From: Symbiodinium natans
Taxonomy: Eukaryota; Sar; Dinophyceae; Suessiales; Symbiodiniaceae
Length of the DNA stretch: 64,000 nucleotides
Reading direction: 5' to 3'
Assembly: GCA_905221605.1 (NCBI GenBank)
Contig: CAJNDS010002712.1
Location: 62,001-126,000 of the forward strand
In this document: in pieces, positions 38,870-50,400 of the stretch
Numbering within the stretch: the first letter of the stretch is position 1
How the letters are laid out: the number at the start of each line of letters is the position of its first letter
Notes under the pieces: generated by a model
Databases searched by the model: none
What the model was told of the DNA's origin: nothing
The model's input: only the letters and a program-made list of their open reading frames with translations
Position numbers and translations under genes: made by a program

Positions 38870-40080
38870 TAAAAAGTATCCGGGCTGAGGGTCTTCGAGG
38901 GACGCCGTGCTCTGTGAGTTTCCAGTGTGAAACAATGAAGCAGAAGGCCCTCTAACTTGAAGCTGTGGAGTGGCTCCGTCACCAAACTCAGCCCCTCTTA
39001 CGCACTCTGTGCAGGAGGCGGAGTGGTGAACTCCATTGAGCCATGTGCGGGGCGGATAGCTTCAACACAGGTCCGATTGCTGCATGTCGGAAAACTGAAA
39101 GGTCACGACCACAAGCTAGCCAAAGCTTTTATGACCTGCCAGCTCTTACGCTATCGCTGCGATGTCAGTGCTGAAACTCATGTCAGAAGAGTCAGATTGT
39201 CTTAGACATCACCGGCGACATGGGCAAACGGGCTTAACCCCCGCCATGGCTTGCTGCCCCCGACCCCAGGCGGCGCGCTAATTGCTGAAGCTTGACGCAC
39301 CTCTCCAATGCGACCTCACGGAGGTCCTGGCCAATCTCGACCATCTCGTCGAAGTGCACGCCCTGGACAAGCTCGTCATCCAGGCAGTCAATGGGGGCGG
39401 TTTCGTGCGTGATTTCCCTTGAGTGGGGCACTTTGGACTCAGGATGCTGCCCTCTTCTCCGCCAGGACCGAGCCCCGGGGCGGGGTGCAACGGGGCTCCA
39501 CCGTCCAACTTCAGTGCCTCTTCTCTGCAATCTGCAAAGGGGTGGATTCTTCACGTTGAGCTGCCGCAGGTCCTCCTTCGCCGGTCCCCGTAGAGCGCAT
39601 GACTCAAAGCCTGTCCATGACATAGTGAACAGCGTCTGCACCATGCACTCCACGGGGACCAACGTGATGTCGACCAGCCGGTCCACATGCGAAAGCAGGA
39701 CGTGGAGGGGCGAAGTGCATCGGCACCAGAACAGAGATCCTCTCTTCTGGCGCCGACGCACCTCCACGGCAAAACCGTTCACGTGAAGCAGTCCAAGACC
39801 ACGGCCGCAGAGGCGACAGAACGCTGGCCGAGCAGGTTCAAATTCAAGCGCTAGCGTTAAGAATGTAATCATCAGTCAGTATTATCCGCCGTGGGTGAGA
39901 ATGCTGACTGAATATTCTTCACCACTAGCACTTGAATTTGAACCGATTCTGCAAGCTGACAAGCTACAGCACGCACTTCCGATCCCCTCGTGCGTGCAGT
40001 TGCTTTTGCAACTGTACCTCTAAACTACATTTGCAGGCCACTCTTTCTGTAAGAGTGCCCGACGGCCTCTGTGAACCCCC
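38870..40080. repeat. Dispersed repeat family, copy 3
   Basis: The left part (GGGCTGAGGGTCTTCGAGGG) reappears near 40206, and the right part (TGCAGGCCACTCTTTCTGTA) reappears near 41520, so copies 3 and 4 are a tandem duplication of 1.3-1.5 kb. The middle holds the family landmarks around 39205-39400. This copy keeps the longest minus-strand frame. Confidence 0.85.
39234..39872 (-). CDS. Uncharacterised repeat-family protein, longest intact copy
   Basis: Open for 212 codons on the minus strand. Visible blocks are VDRLVDITLVPVECMVQTLF, a Lys/Pro/Arg-rich middle, and APIDCLDDELVQGVHFDEMV followed by EIGQDLREVALERC and a Gly-rich end. The same blocks appear, mostly broken by frameshifts, at 28.0-29.5 and 40.5-41.2 kb. 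I do not recognise the family. A true start codon is not obvious; the annotated span is the open frame. It could be a multicopy gene family or the coding part of a mobile element. Confidence 0.35.
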   Translation of the reverse strand: MITFLTLALEFEPARPAFCRLCGRGLGLLHVNGFAVEVRRRQKRGSLFWCRCTSPLHVLLSHVDRLVDITLVPVECMVQTLFTMSWTGFESCALRGPAKEDLRQLNVKNPPLCRLQRRGTEVGRWSPVAPRPGARSWRRRGQHPESKVPHSREITHETAPIDCLDDELVQGVHFDEMVEIGQDLREVALERCVKLQQLARRLGSGAASHGGG

Positions 40081-40205
40081 GCGAGTGCAAACAAACACAC
40101 AGCGACTTCCTTTGACACACGTATGCGAGGGCTCCACTTCCACTCACTGTGCCATCTGACCTGACCCTACCTGCGGCAGCACGCAGTGCCAGCGCAAGTG
40201 TTTGG

Positions 40206-41640
40206 GCTGAGGGACTTTGAGGGATGCCGTGCTCAGTCTGAAGCAATGAAGCAGCAGGCCTTGTAACGTTTTAAGCTGTGGAGCGACTCCGCTCCATTGA
40301 GCCATGTGCGCGGCGGATAGCTTCAATGCAGGTCCGATTCTCGACTGGAGGCTGCATGCCGGGAAAGCGGAAATGTCACAAGCACATGCAAGCCAAGCAA
40401 ATCCCATATGACCAGAAACCGGCTTGCAATCTTGTGCTACAGTTCAGTGAGATGTGAAACTCATGATCACGTCAGACGAGTCACATGTCTTAGACATCAC
40501 GGGCGACATGGGCGAAAGGGCTAACCCCCACCATGGCTTGCTGCCCACACCCCAGGCCGCGCGCCACCTGCTGCAGGTTGACGCACCTCTCCAACGCGAC
40601 CTCGCGGAGATCTTGGCCATTGGCGACCATCTCGTCGTAGTGCGAGCCCTTGACAAGCTCGTCATCGAGGCAGTCGATGGGGACGCTTTGGTCCCTCATT
40701 TCACTCGAGTGGGGCAGTTTGCCCCTGATCACGATGCTGAATCGTGATCAGGGCCAAACTGCCCCACTTCGGGGAAATGAGGGACCAATGCGTACCCATT
40801 GACTGCCTCAATGACGAGTTCGTCACGGGCGTGCACGATGATGAGATGGTCGAGATTGGCCAGGATCACCAAGGGCGGGGCTCCGCCGTAGGAGCCGGGC
40901 CTGAAGTAACCACCACCAACTTCAGAACCTCTCTGCGCAGATCCGGGTTCTCCTCGTGGAGCTGCAGCAGCTCCTTGCTCATGAACAAGGTCTGCACCAT
41001 GCAGTCCACCGGGACCTTCGACATGTCCACGAGCCGGTCTACCTGCGAGAGCAGGACCGTGCCCACTTCTGCGAGTGGAGGGTGCTGATGATCTCGGTTC
41101 TGGCGGCGCCGCTGTCTGTGCAGCAGCACTCATCGCTTCGTGAAAACTGCAGGCGACCCCGACGCCGTTCACGTAGAAGAAGCCATGGCCTCAGCCCTAG
41201 TGGCTGCAGAAGGCCCTTTCGCAGGGCCGCATGGCTGGGAAGGCTGATGAAACAACCGCTAGCAAATGAAACATTCGAACCGATTGCTCGACGAGCATGC
41301 GAGACACGGTGCTCCGTGTCGTCCATGCTACGCAGGGTGCACACCATCCTCAAAAGACCCAACCAGACACTTCAGAATGCTACCCTCACAACACGACTCC
41401 TTGAAGCGCGCTTTTCATCCGCAAGCTGACAATTAAGCTGCAGCACGCTCAGGAACGGATGCACTTCCGATCCCTCGTGCGTGCAGTCATTGCTTTTGCA
41501 ACTGTACCTTTAAACTACATTTGCAGGCCACTCTTTCTGTAAGAGTGCCCGACGGCCGCCGTGAAGCCCCACGAATGGAAAACACAAAGCGGCTTCCTTT
41601 GACACACATATGCGAGGGCTCCACTGCCATCCACTGCTAT
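40206..41640. repeat. Dispersed repeat family, copy 4, rearranged
   Basis: Parallel to copy 3, but interrupted by an inverted duplication centred at 40738 and continuing with VDRLVDMSKVPVDCMVQTLF on the minus strand near 41050..40990. The frame is broken. Confidence 0.85.
40612..40864. repeat. Fold-back inverted repeat, arms about 124 bp, 5-bp spacer
   Basis: The left arm ends CCCCTGATCACGAT at 40735; after GCTGA the right arm begins ATCGTGATCAGGGCC at 40741. The arms remain similar outward for about 124 bp, including TTGGCCATTGGCGACCATCT against TTGGCCAATCTCGACCATCT read on the opposite strand. Both arms encode the family block IDCLxDExVxGxHxDEMV, one on each strand. Confidence 0.9.
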
Positions 41641-41649
41641 CTGACATGA

Positions 41650-44600
41650 CCCTACCCACGGTAGCAAGTCGGCACAGCGTACTGTATGCGGCGACTGAAG
41701 GCTCTCGCAGTGGGGTTACGCGCCGATACTTGCATGTCTGAGTTTGGGGAAGCAGCCGCACCCCTGCCTTCTGCAGCGTCATTGGTCTCATGACGCTGGA
41801 CTCACTTCTTGCTCCGGCTAGCAGCGCGTTGCATCTGGCAAAATGACCAATGAAGTGAAGGACTCCGCTCTCCATCTATTATCTGCAAATCCTTCAAACA
41901 TGGACTGTGGTGGCGAAGACACCTCTGTCCCCGGCAGTCAGTCTCGCTTCACCATGGCCTTTGCCTGCGATGGGTCGTGTGAAGCATGGGCACGACATGA
42001 TGCATCTGAAATCTCCACAAACGAGCTTCGAAGATGTTTGGCGCAAGTGCAGCACTAAAACGTCAGCCGGCATGCAAGGCTCTTTTGCGCTAAAGCTCGG
42101 TAGCCGCCGCTGCGCCGAAGCAGCGTGGACATCCTGCGACCAGTGCGTGAACCCAGGGTGCGAACTTGTAGCGGTCCACATCCTCGGACACGTGACAGTT
42201 CGGTCACTCATGAAGGATTGATCGCAATCGGCGACTGCGGTCCAGGCTCTGCAAGCCTGATGTAGTCACCCATTGAAAAGTACTCCAGCGCATCCACTTC
42301 CTCATCGCGATCGCCTGTGTCGCCACTTAGGTTGCCAAGGGCGGTGTAGACGATGTTGTGATCCAACCTTTAGCTTTTGCAACGCTGGCTCTGCAAACCC
42401 ATGCAAGTCTGAGTCTTAGCTGGCTTTGTGTAGCTGCCTGCTGCCTCATGATGCAACCTCTCAGTGGCTGGGCATATCTGGCATGTCTGCGTTGCGACTT
42501 GGTTCTAGGTCATCTTGCTGCGCGCGTTCTCAAGAACGAACCTTCAGATCAGTAGCTGGCAAAGCTGCATCTTTGGCAGTGCTCCGCTCCAGCCTGCAAA
42601 TATAGGGATAGCAAACCATACTTGAATGCTGGTGGAGCGGGGCGTGTCTTTCTAAGCATAGTTCAAAGGAACCCATCTGGCTTGCCTTCTGTTCGGGGCA
42701 GGACCGCCTCATGGCTTCATGGGCTTTAGGATGGCTGCCAATCCCTCATCAACCCCAAATCTCAACCCTCAATCGCAAAACCCCCCCCCCCCCCCCGACT
42801 GCTCCTCTGGGCGCAAAGAGCGCCGAGCTTCGGGAAATTGAGGATCCTCAATCCTAAACTCCATAGAGTGATATAGAACAAACGGAGCGTGGCCTGTGCT
42901 CAGTCGACAGCACTCGGTGGGAGCCGGCAGCGCTGCGCGGCTCCCAAGTTCCTGGGGAGCATCGGATTTCTGCAGCAGTCAGTTACCCACTTCTTATTTC
43001 ATGCAACAAAACATCGTAGCGGCTTTCTCTGCTGCATGGCGACCACTATTAAGGGGCCATGTATCATGACATGTCCTGCCAGGTGTGCTTTAGACTCTTT
43101 AGACCTGCTATGGTCCTCGTGGATTGCGCGCTGCGCGGCGACCAGGAGGTCCTCCCCCACCTCCACAGTTTCCGAAGCACCTGGAAGAAAAGAGGATATA
43201 AGAGCATGGACGACGCGAGGGCGTGTCATCACGTCCAAGCCCCGTAGGTGGCTGCGTCACAAGCTGCAGACCAGCCCTTCCCGGCCTAGATCCCAATAGC
43301 CACCCATACGCCACTTCCAATCCGCACGGCGCTGGAAGAGTACCCGGCCGTCGGGCAAGTGCGGAACCACCTTTGTCTCCCAGAGGGTGAGCTTACAAAA
43401 GGTTTCTGAAATGCATCCGGTGCGATCATGCGATGGAATCAATTTGTACTGGCCCTGAGGCTTCTGCGTACACAGTGCGGTGCCACAGGCAGGTCGTTTG
43501 TGCCTGCGACACTGCCAGGGATGGATGCATGTGTATGTGTAAGATGTATAATGTATAAGGTAGAATGCAATTGTATTGTGTACAGTGTATCGTCCAGAGT
43601 GTCTAGTGCATAAGGTATGCTTAACGTATAAAGTATAAAGCATAAAAAAATGTAAAGTACAAGTTAGAACCCACCCCCGTCCCCCCCTACCCGCCCTCTA
43701 CCCCAGCCCCCCCACCCCCCCTACTCCCCACCTCAAAGCCTAACAGCACCTTCTGTGGTTTGGGTCGCCTCGTCACGGAGGCTCCGGCCGAGGCGGGTCG
43801 CGTAGCGATAACATTATGTATACTGTGTAATGCATTATGAGGCGCATGTACGTGTTTTTTGAATGCGTATACACACATACATATATATATATATTATATA
43901 TATACATATGTACATATGTACATCTGTAGATCTGTACGTATGCATATATGCTGTCCACTTTCTTTGTTTATGTCGCCTCCCTTCTCTGGTTTCTGGTCCT
44001 GCTGGAACTACGATTAGGTATACAAGGGAGTTTACCAAAATGGAGAACCCCTAGAATCGACCCCAATAGTAGGATTCCGTTATCGAAAAGGACCCCAATA
44101 AGGTACCCGCAATTTCGGAAACCCCCATATCGACACAAGCAACACTCTGGAGTCCATAAATGGCCTTCAAATAGGTACAGATTCACGAGATTTCATGATC
44201 CAATTCACGATTGAACCGACATCAGAAGCAGCACACAAACATCATCAGAGACTCCCTCTTCCATTACTTGAGTGATGATATCAACTGGAATTTAGCTTAA
44301 GCATAGATCATCAAATTCCGCAAAAGGATTTATAGAATCATGGCCTTGGATAGTTGGACTTTTTTTACTACTCACATGCATGTTTAAGGAAGTGAATCAG
44401 ACTAGAATGCTATTCATATTCTGTTCTTCTCAGTGGAAGATTTCAATTCAATTCCAACGCGAATATTCCTATCAGGAGCTAGTTATTCCACTCCTTGAGA
44501 TATGATCAAAACTGGCCTTGAGCTTCAACAGAAGTACCTAAAACCCGCAATAGAACTTCTGGAATCGCTGTTTATGCCAACCCGTCCCCCTTCTTTGTTT

Positions 44601-46200
44601 CTAGCTTGACAGGATCCGCTGTGACCGGGTCCGTTTGGAGTTTCAATACTTACGTGCTTACACGCAGGGTAGGCTTCCCGTCTGTGAACTACCTCGCCTT
44701 CCCTGCCATCCCCACCCGTTACCTCTCTTGAACCCAGCTGGACCCTCCCGAAAGCCGGTCCAATGCGGGACTCTCCATGGGCCTCCGATGGCCGTTTCCC
44801 AAAGCCGCCCCCAACTGCAAAAGCTCCCAACCCAACCACCCTACTTCCCATAAATACCCCCTCTTCTATGCACCCCTGCGGGGGGGGGACATGAGAATAC
44901 TTGTTCATGTTCCTTAGCTGTATTCATACAGGTGGCATCGACAGGTCTCGGAGGGCTGCTTGCACTCCTAGTGCACTCCTAGTCTCATGAAAGGCACTTC
45001 AGTGCTTGGGGCCGTAAGGTCGTACACACACACACGTACACTTAACTCGGGATGCTTTGCATGGAAACCCCCCGCACCTGCCAAGCAGTGCGAACTCCCA
45101 AGTGCTGGCCGTCACTGTCGTAGACGTCCACAGGATCGCTCCAAGACGGGTGTGAAGGAGCCGCTCCAACTTGACCTGCAGAGGACAGGGTCTTCGCGCG
45201 TCTGCGGATATAAACACAGATATACATCAATAATTAAATTAAAAAAAAATATATATATATAATACATTTATATTTATATCTATACTTAGATTTATCTTTA
45301 TCTTTATATTTATGCTTTATTTGTATTTGTTCATTTCATTTCTTCATGTATACATACATACCTACATACATACATACATACAGACATACATACATAGAAA
45401 AATAATACATATATGAGCGACGGACAAAATTACTTTACACGGTGCGAGGTCGCGGGATACCACGTTATCGCTTTACGTGGGGCCCATATCGCTTTGCATA
45501 CTATGGGACTGCGGGACCACATCAAGCAAAACAGGTTGAAATGTGGTAACTAAGGTTATCGCTTTAGGTGGGGCCCATATCGCTTTCCATGGTTTACTGA
45601 TGTTCGCAACAACTCGTGTCCACCGTAGTACTGGCTTCAAGAAACATAATTTTGGCAGGCGCTCATATACATATATATATATATATGTATAGATATATAT
45701 ATATATATATATATATTAGATATGTATATATATGTTGAAAGACTGAAAGAGTGCCCTCTGCACCTGCATCGTAAGGGCCCCAGGGACTTGGCCAGCAAGG
45801 GGTGACCTCAAATATGACAACGCCACGAAGCACACCAACTTTTCCATGGCCGCACATATGAGATCATGCATGCGTTTATTCATACGAGAATTACAACCTA
45901 CGACCTTTACAATGTTTATAGGTGACCCTCCATTCGCTTCCAAGCCGCATTCCAGCCGGCGTGCAGCGCGCGCCGAAGGCAGCCTCTCTCCAAGTACGCC
46001 GTGTGATCTAACCAGCAAAGGAAAATGGCAACCTGAGATTCAACATAAGTACTATGCGTGCATGGAAATGTCATGTAACCCATGAAGACCTTGAAGGAAG
46101 CCCGTTGTTGTGTTTCAGGGAGCCATGGAGCACTCCCCAACACTAAATTCACCAATGCACGGAAGCTAATGCTAGCTGCTACCGAGAATCCGAGCACCAA
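41650..46200. other. No supported gene; microsatellites and short repeats
   Basis: Contains a C-run (42780-42797), AT runs (about 43880-43925, 45245-45300, 45665-45735), a TACA/CATA run (about 45350-45400), and a copy of the short GGAAACCCCCATAT-type element (about 44060-44140). Direct repeats of TATCGCTTTACGTGGGGCCC and CATATCGCTTT occur at 45465 and 45557, 92 bp apart. Plus- and minus-strand frames here have no recognisable motif. Confidence 0.5.
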
Positions 46201-46369
46201 ACCCTGTGCATTGTCCGCTTGAGTTTGATTCGTTGTCATATTCTGAACCACAATCGGGGAACGAGGTGTGTGCAGTTTGCTTCTGTTACGCATGCATTGT
46301 CCTCCAGCCAGGCCCCACCCTGAAGACCCTGGGGAATGTGACTTGTTCTTTCTGGCTTCTGAAAAAAAA

Positions 46370-46943
46370 CGCCAGCATTGGCGAGTACAGAGTTTGAGGC
46401 TGCTCCAGGCAAGGGTGGGAGGCCTCCAAGCGTCTCTTCAGGTTCTGCGACACTGAGACCTCTGTGGCTTCCAAGCTGTTCTGAGAGAGAGACTTTCTCT
46501 TAGTGATCACCGGTGCTTCTACGACCCTAACCTTGATAAACTTCTTGTGCACCGCCGATACTTTTGCAGCAGGACACTCCACAGCAGCCAGTGCCATTGC
46601 ATCAAGAACACTGGTGCTGAATCTTGGCCCACAGGGCTTGCTGAGGAGCGGCCTCTTGCCGTCTCACAAGGGACATTAACACTTGGGGGTTTCCGAAAGT
46701 AGGGGTATATGACGCTTTTCGGGGGTGTACCTCTATTTTTGGAAATAACCCATTTCTGAACAGGCTGTTGGCAACTTTACCAACTTGTACCTTGTGCTGA
46801 CCCACCATGGCAGTTTGTGCTGTCCAAGCCAGACTCTGCAGGCCATCGTCGTCTTGCTCGGCACAATCCCTTCCCGGCGCCCACATGGGAGCAACTGTTA
46901 TTTCTATGGCAGGGCGTCGGGTATCACACGAGGCTCCTCTCAC
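46370..46943 (-). CDS. Unrecognised gene, exon fragments
   Basis: Minus-strand pieces in order: about 46920..46760 (RPAIEITVAPMWAPGRDCAE, then DDDGLQSLAWTAQTAMVGQH), about 46675..46600 (VLMSLVRRQEAAPQQALWAK), and 46597..~46380 (VECPAAKVSAVHKKFIKVRV, then SQNLKRRLEASHPCLEQPQT). Between the first two lies a short AT/C-rich element (about 46680-46755) with TTTCGGAAACCCCCA, resembling the intron elements in the gene at 37.6-38.0 kb and in the ankyrin gene. No family recognised. Confidence 0.4.
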
Positions 46944-47435
46944 AGATTTAAGCCGAAATAATGTCTGTCACGACTTGTTGCATGAGAGACGTGTAGGGGC
47001 TTGTCCGCAAATCCTGGTAGCAGCAGCGCAATCTGTTTCATACATTCTCATCCCAGCATGAGATTTGCGGACCCCAGTGATTGAGACTTTGGCGACGGCA
47101 TCAGACGCTGGGACTTGAGCTCCGCGTCTGAGCACTCGGCCTGTGGCCACTTAAGCACCATTTGCACCATCCCTTCATCCTCTTCCTTCGAGTACCCTCA
47201 CCCCTACTGTCTGCAGAAGCCCGCGACACTCCTGAAGATCAGCAAGAATAAGGCTCCTTCCCCTTCTGCCTCGGCTTACTCCAGGCGTTCCTTGGCAGCG
47301 GAGTGCGCGAGCGCAGAACAGACGGCGTCACGCAGCCGTGTAACTCTGCAACTCTGCAAGTTGGACTCTGAGCGAAACACATCGCTGACGGGACGTAGCA
47401 GCAGGCCCAACCTTGGGAGACAGTGCAGACATGCC

Positions 47436-50400
47436 TCACCCAGTCTCGCTCCCGTCGCACAGAGCTTGACTTGAGAGCGATTCCGTGCGATTGCGCTTGC
47501 ATGCTTGAAGCTGTGGTGTTGCGTGCGTGGGCAGCGATGGCTTTCTCTCGCTCTGCTGAAGCGCAAGGTATTCTCGCAGCATCTCCACGTCATCCTGGTC
47601 TGCGTCGCTGGCCTGTGTAACTGCCACGCCCACAGGTGCACAGCACCCAGACTGACGACACAGCATGCCCATGTCCGCCATATGCTCTCTCTTACGCATC
47701 CAAGCCACAGCCGATGTCACATTGTCTCGGAGGTTCAGCATGAGAGCAAGGACGCGGGATGCAGCCCGCTTCCCGGACTCCACAGCAGGCTGGTTGTAGG
47801 CATTGACCTTGCAAAGTCACAGAGCTTCAGCCACCATCACTCCGACAATGAGCAACAGGAAAATCATCAAGTTACTATCAAGTTCATGATACAGTACTTG
47901 CTAGCCGCTCACCTGGGCCAGCTACTCCAATCAAGGCAGCATAGAGCCCGACCGCCCTCTCAAACAGAGCGAGAAGTACCTCAGTCATCACCAGTAGAGG
48001 CAATCATGCACAGCCGTGAACCTTGTTGCTGTTCTTCTTGCTGCTGCAGTTGCTGCTACTGCTCATGCTACACTTCTTGATGCTGACGTTGTGGAGGTTG
48101 GTGGCGCGCATGTTCGGGGTTCTTTATGGGCAAAGCCCAGATGCTGTATTGAGAGCTCTGGGCTCCCTAAGCCCCCCAATGGTCCTCAGTGAATCTTAGG
48201 CCCAACAGTTCCTAAAGCTCCTTTAAAGCCTGAGGGATTCTTTCTCTAGCCAGACACTACCCGTGCGAACCAAAGAACCACCCCCTTGTCAGCCAAAGGT
48301 GCTCCCAAATGGAAAGCATCCACACGCTGCAACGTGATGGTAAGGCTCCTTCGGGCATGCTGAAGAGCAGGGAAAGAACAACATCTTCCAATGCGTTCAG
48401 TGGGGACCGTCAAAAGCCCAGGCATAGTTAAAAGTGAGCATGGACGATCGTCACGTCAATCAATCCACACGCGGCCGGATCACACTCCGAGCTTGAAAGC
48501 CTGAGCCGCAATGCCGTCCTACGTCCGGCCGCAGTCAGCGCACGTCGTGTGCCGATGAGGAAAGCCAAGAGATAGTCGCTGCTGGTGACTCCGGTTTCGA
48601 CCTGGTCCATGTTCAGTGTACACCCCTTATAAGATCTCCTGCTGCTGATTGCCTTAGGCACTGGCCTCCTTGCTTTCCTTGTCATGAGCTCCCTCGAGAG
48701 CCGCGACGAAAACGGCAAAGTAATCATCAGGGCCGTCCAGTAGCTGCTGCAAAAGGGCCTGTCAAGGACGCGAGAAACCTCACCACGTTGGGTGCAATGC
48801 TGCGCAATAGGAATGGGAACGCTTTTGCTTTTTTCGGCAGGCAAGTCGTTGCTTTTGTTGTGCTCGACCGCCTTTGGTTCTTGACGCGGTCCCCTTGATG
48901 GGGGCTGGGAATCCTCGTTCCGGAACGCCCGCGCACACCGTGTGGGGCTCACGTCGGGTCGCTAGCCCGAATGGGGGTGGGAGTAGAGTAGAGAGGAACC
49001 GTGGAGCATAAACAAAACTGCCGATGGAAAGAAACACAATCTCGTAAACTGTGGAGGAACGAGAGGGGCCAAGCATAAGCATAAGCACGTAGCATAGTAC
49101 TCGTATTTTGAAGAAGCCTGCCCTTAGCCCCCCCCCCCCTTTTTGAAATTCAGCGGCCGAACTTTCTCTTCCACACAAAGCACAGCAGAAATTGGCCAAG
49201 CCTAGTTTGCAGACCAAGGGGCATGCTGGTCCGTCGATCCCTTGTTCCCGTACACTGTCAGGCCGTGGTTCACCAAGGTACCCTGCACGTCCCTTGCCTC
49301 ACAGTGCAGCTCAAGCAGGCACAATGGATAAGCACTGATAAGCACCAACATCAGCAGCTGCGTCGTCAACATATGAGTTGTTCTAAGGGTCCACGTATAC
49401 CACCTTTACCAGCTTTCCAGGACCCCTTATAAACAATATTAAACAAAGACCTCCAAAGGGGACCCCCCCCCCCTCCCAGATTTTTGAAAGACCCTGTCGT
49501 TTCCTCTGTCGGTGGCCTTGCCGAGAGACTCCATCACCAACTGCTGCAAGTAGCGCCCAAACAGCTGCAACCGGTCCCTGCCCAGATGCCAGGAGGGTGG
49601 ATGAGAAGTACTGCGTGGGAAGAATACTCTGGTGGCGGATTTACGTGACGCGGGAAAAATGAGCTGATCGTCAGGGAGCTGTTCCTTCTTGCCATCCGAA
49701 GCGACATGCCACAGGCCTGTATGGCAAGACCACCATGGCGCGCCCCGCAAGAGAATGCCAGGCACGAACCAGCAGGGTGGCAGGGTTCCTTAGTCTATAG
49801 CGACACAGAAAACAAGATGCACAAGTCCCAGGCCAGCGAAACTGTCAGCGAAAACAGCACGAGTCTTTCAAAACCACGTCTGCAGGTAAGGCACTCGGCA
49901 TCTGCAACTCGGGTGGAAGCATCGCAGGCGGCTGCACCCCTATAGAGCTGCAACTGATCATCAAAGAGGAAGCCTTTTCGCCACCCTCACAGATCTTAGG
50001 AGCCGGCCTCAGGAGAGATCTCCAGTCCATGCCCAAAAGTGCCGCGGGCAGCAGGCCTGGGCACCACGTCGTGCAGAAGGTGCCTTATATAAGGGTTCCC
50101 CAAAGAAACGAAGCAAGAGGCTGCCGTCAAGGCTCCCACAACAGAAGCCCAGGAGGTCCGACCCCCAACGAACTCCCAAAGGTGGAGCCTGAAGAGAAAA
50201 GTGCAAGGCACAACAAAACACCAGAATTCCCCCGGTGAGCATAACACAACTGCAGAACTGAGCAATGTGCCGGTCACGCCAGTTCTCTTTGATGGCCATC
50301 TGATCCTCCGGCATGAGGGAGGGTTGGCTGGTCATAGTGGCTCATGTCGGGAATTTACAAAGTTAAAGCTCTCAAAGCACTCGTGTGAGACAGCCTCAGT

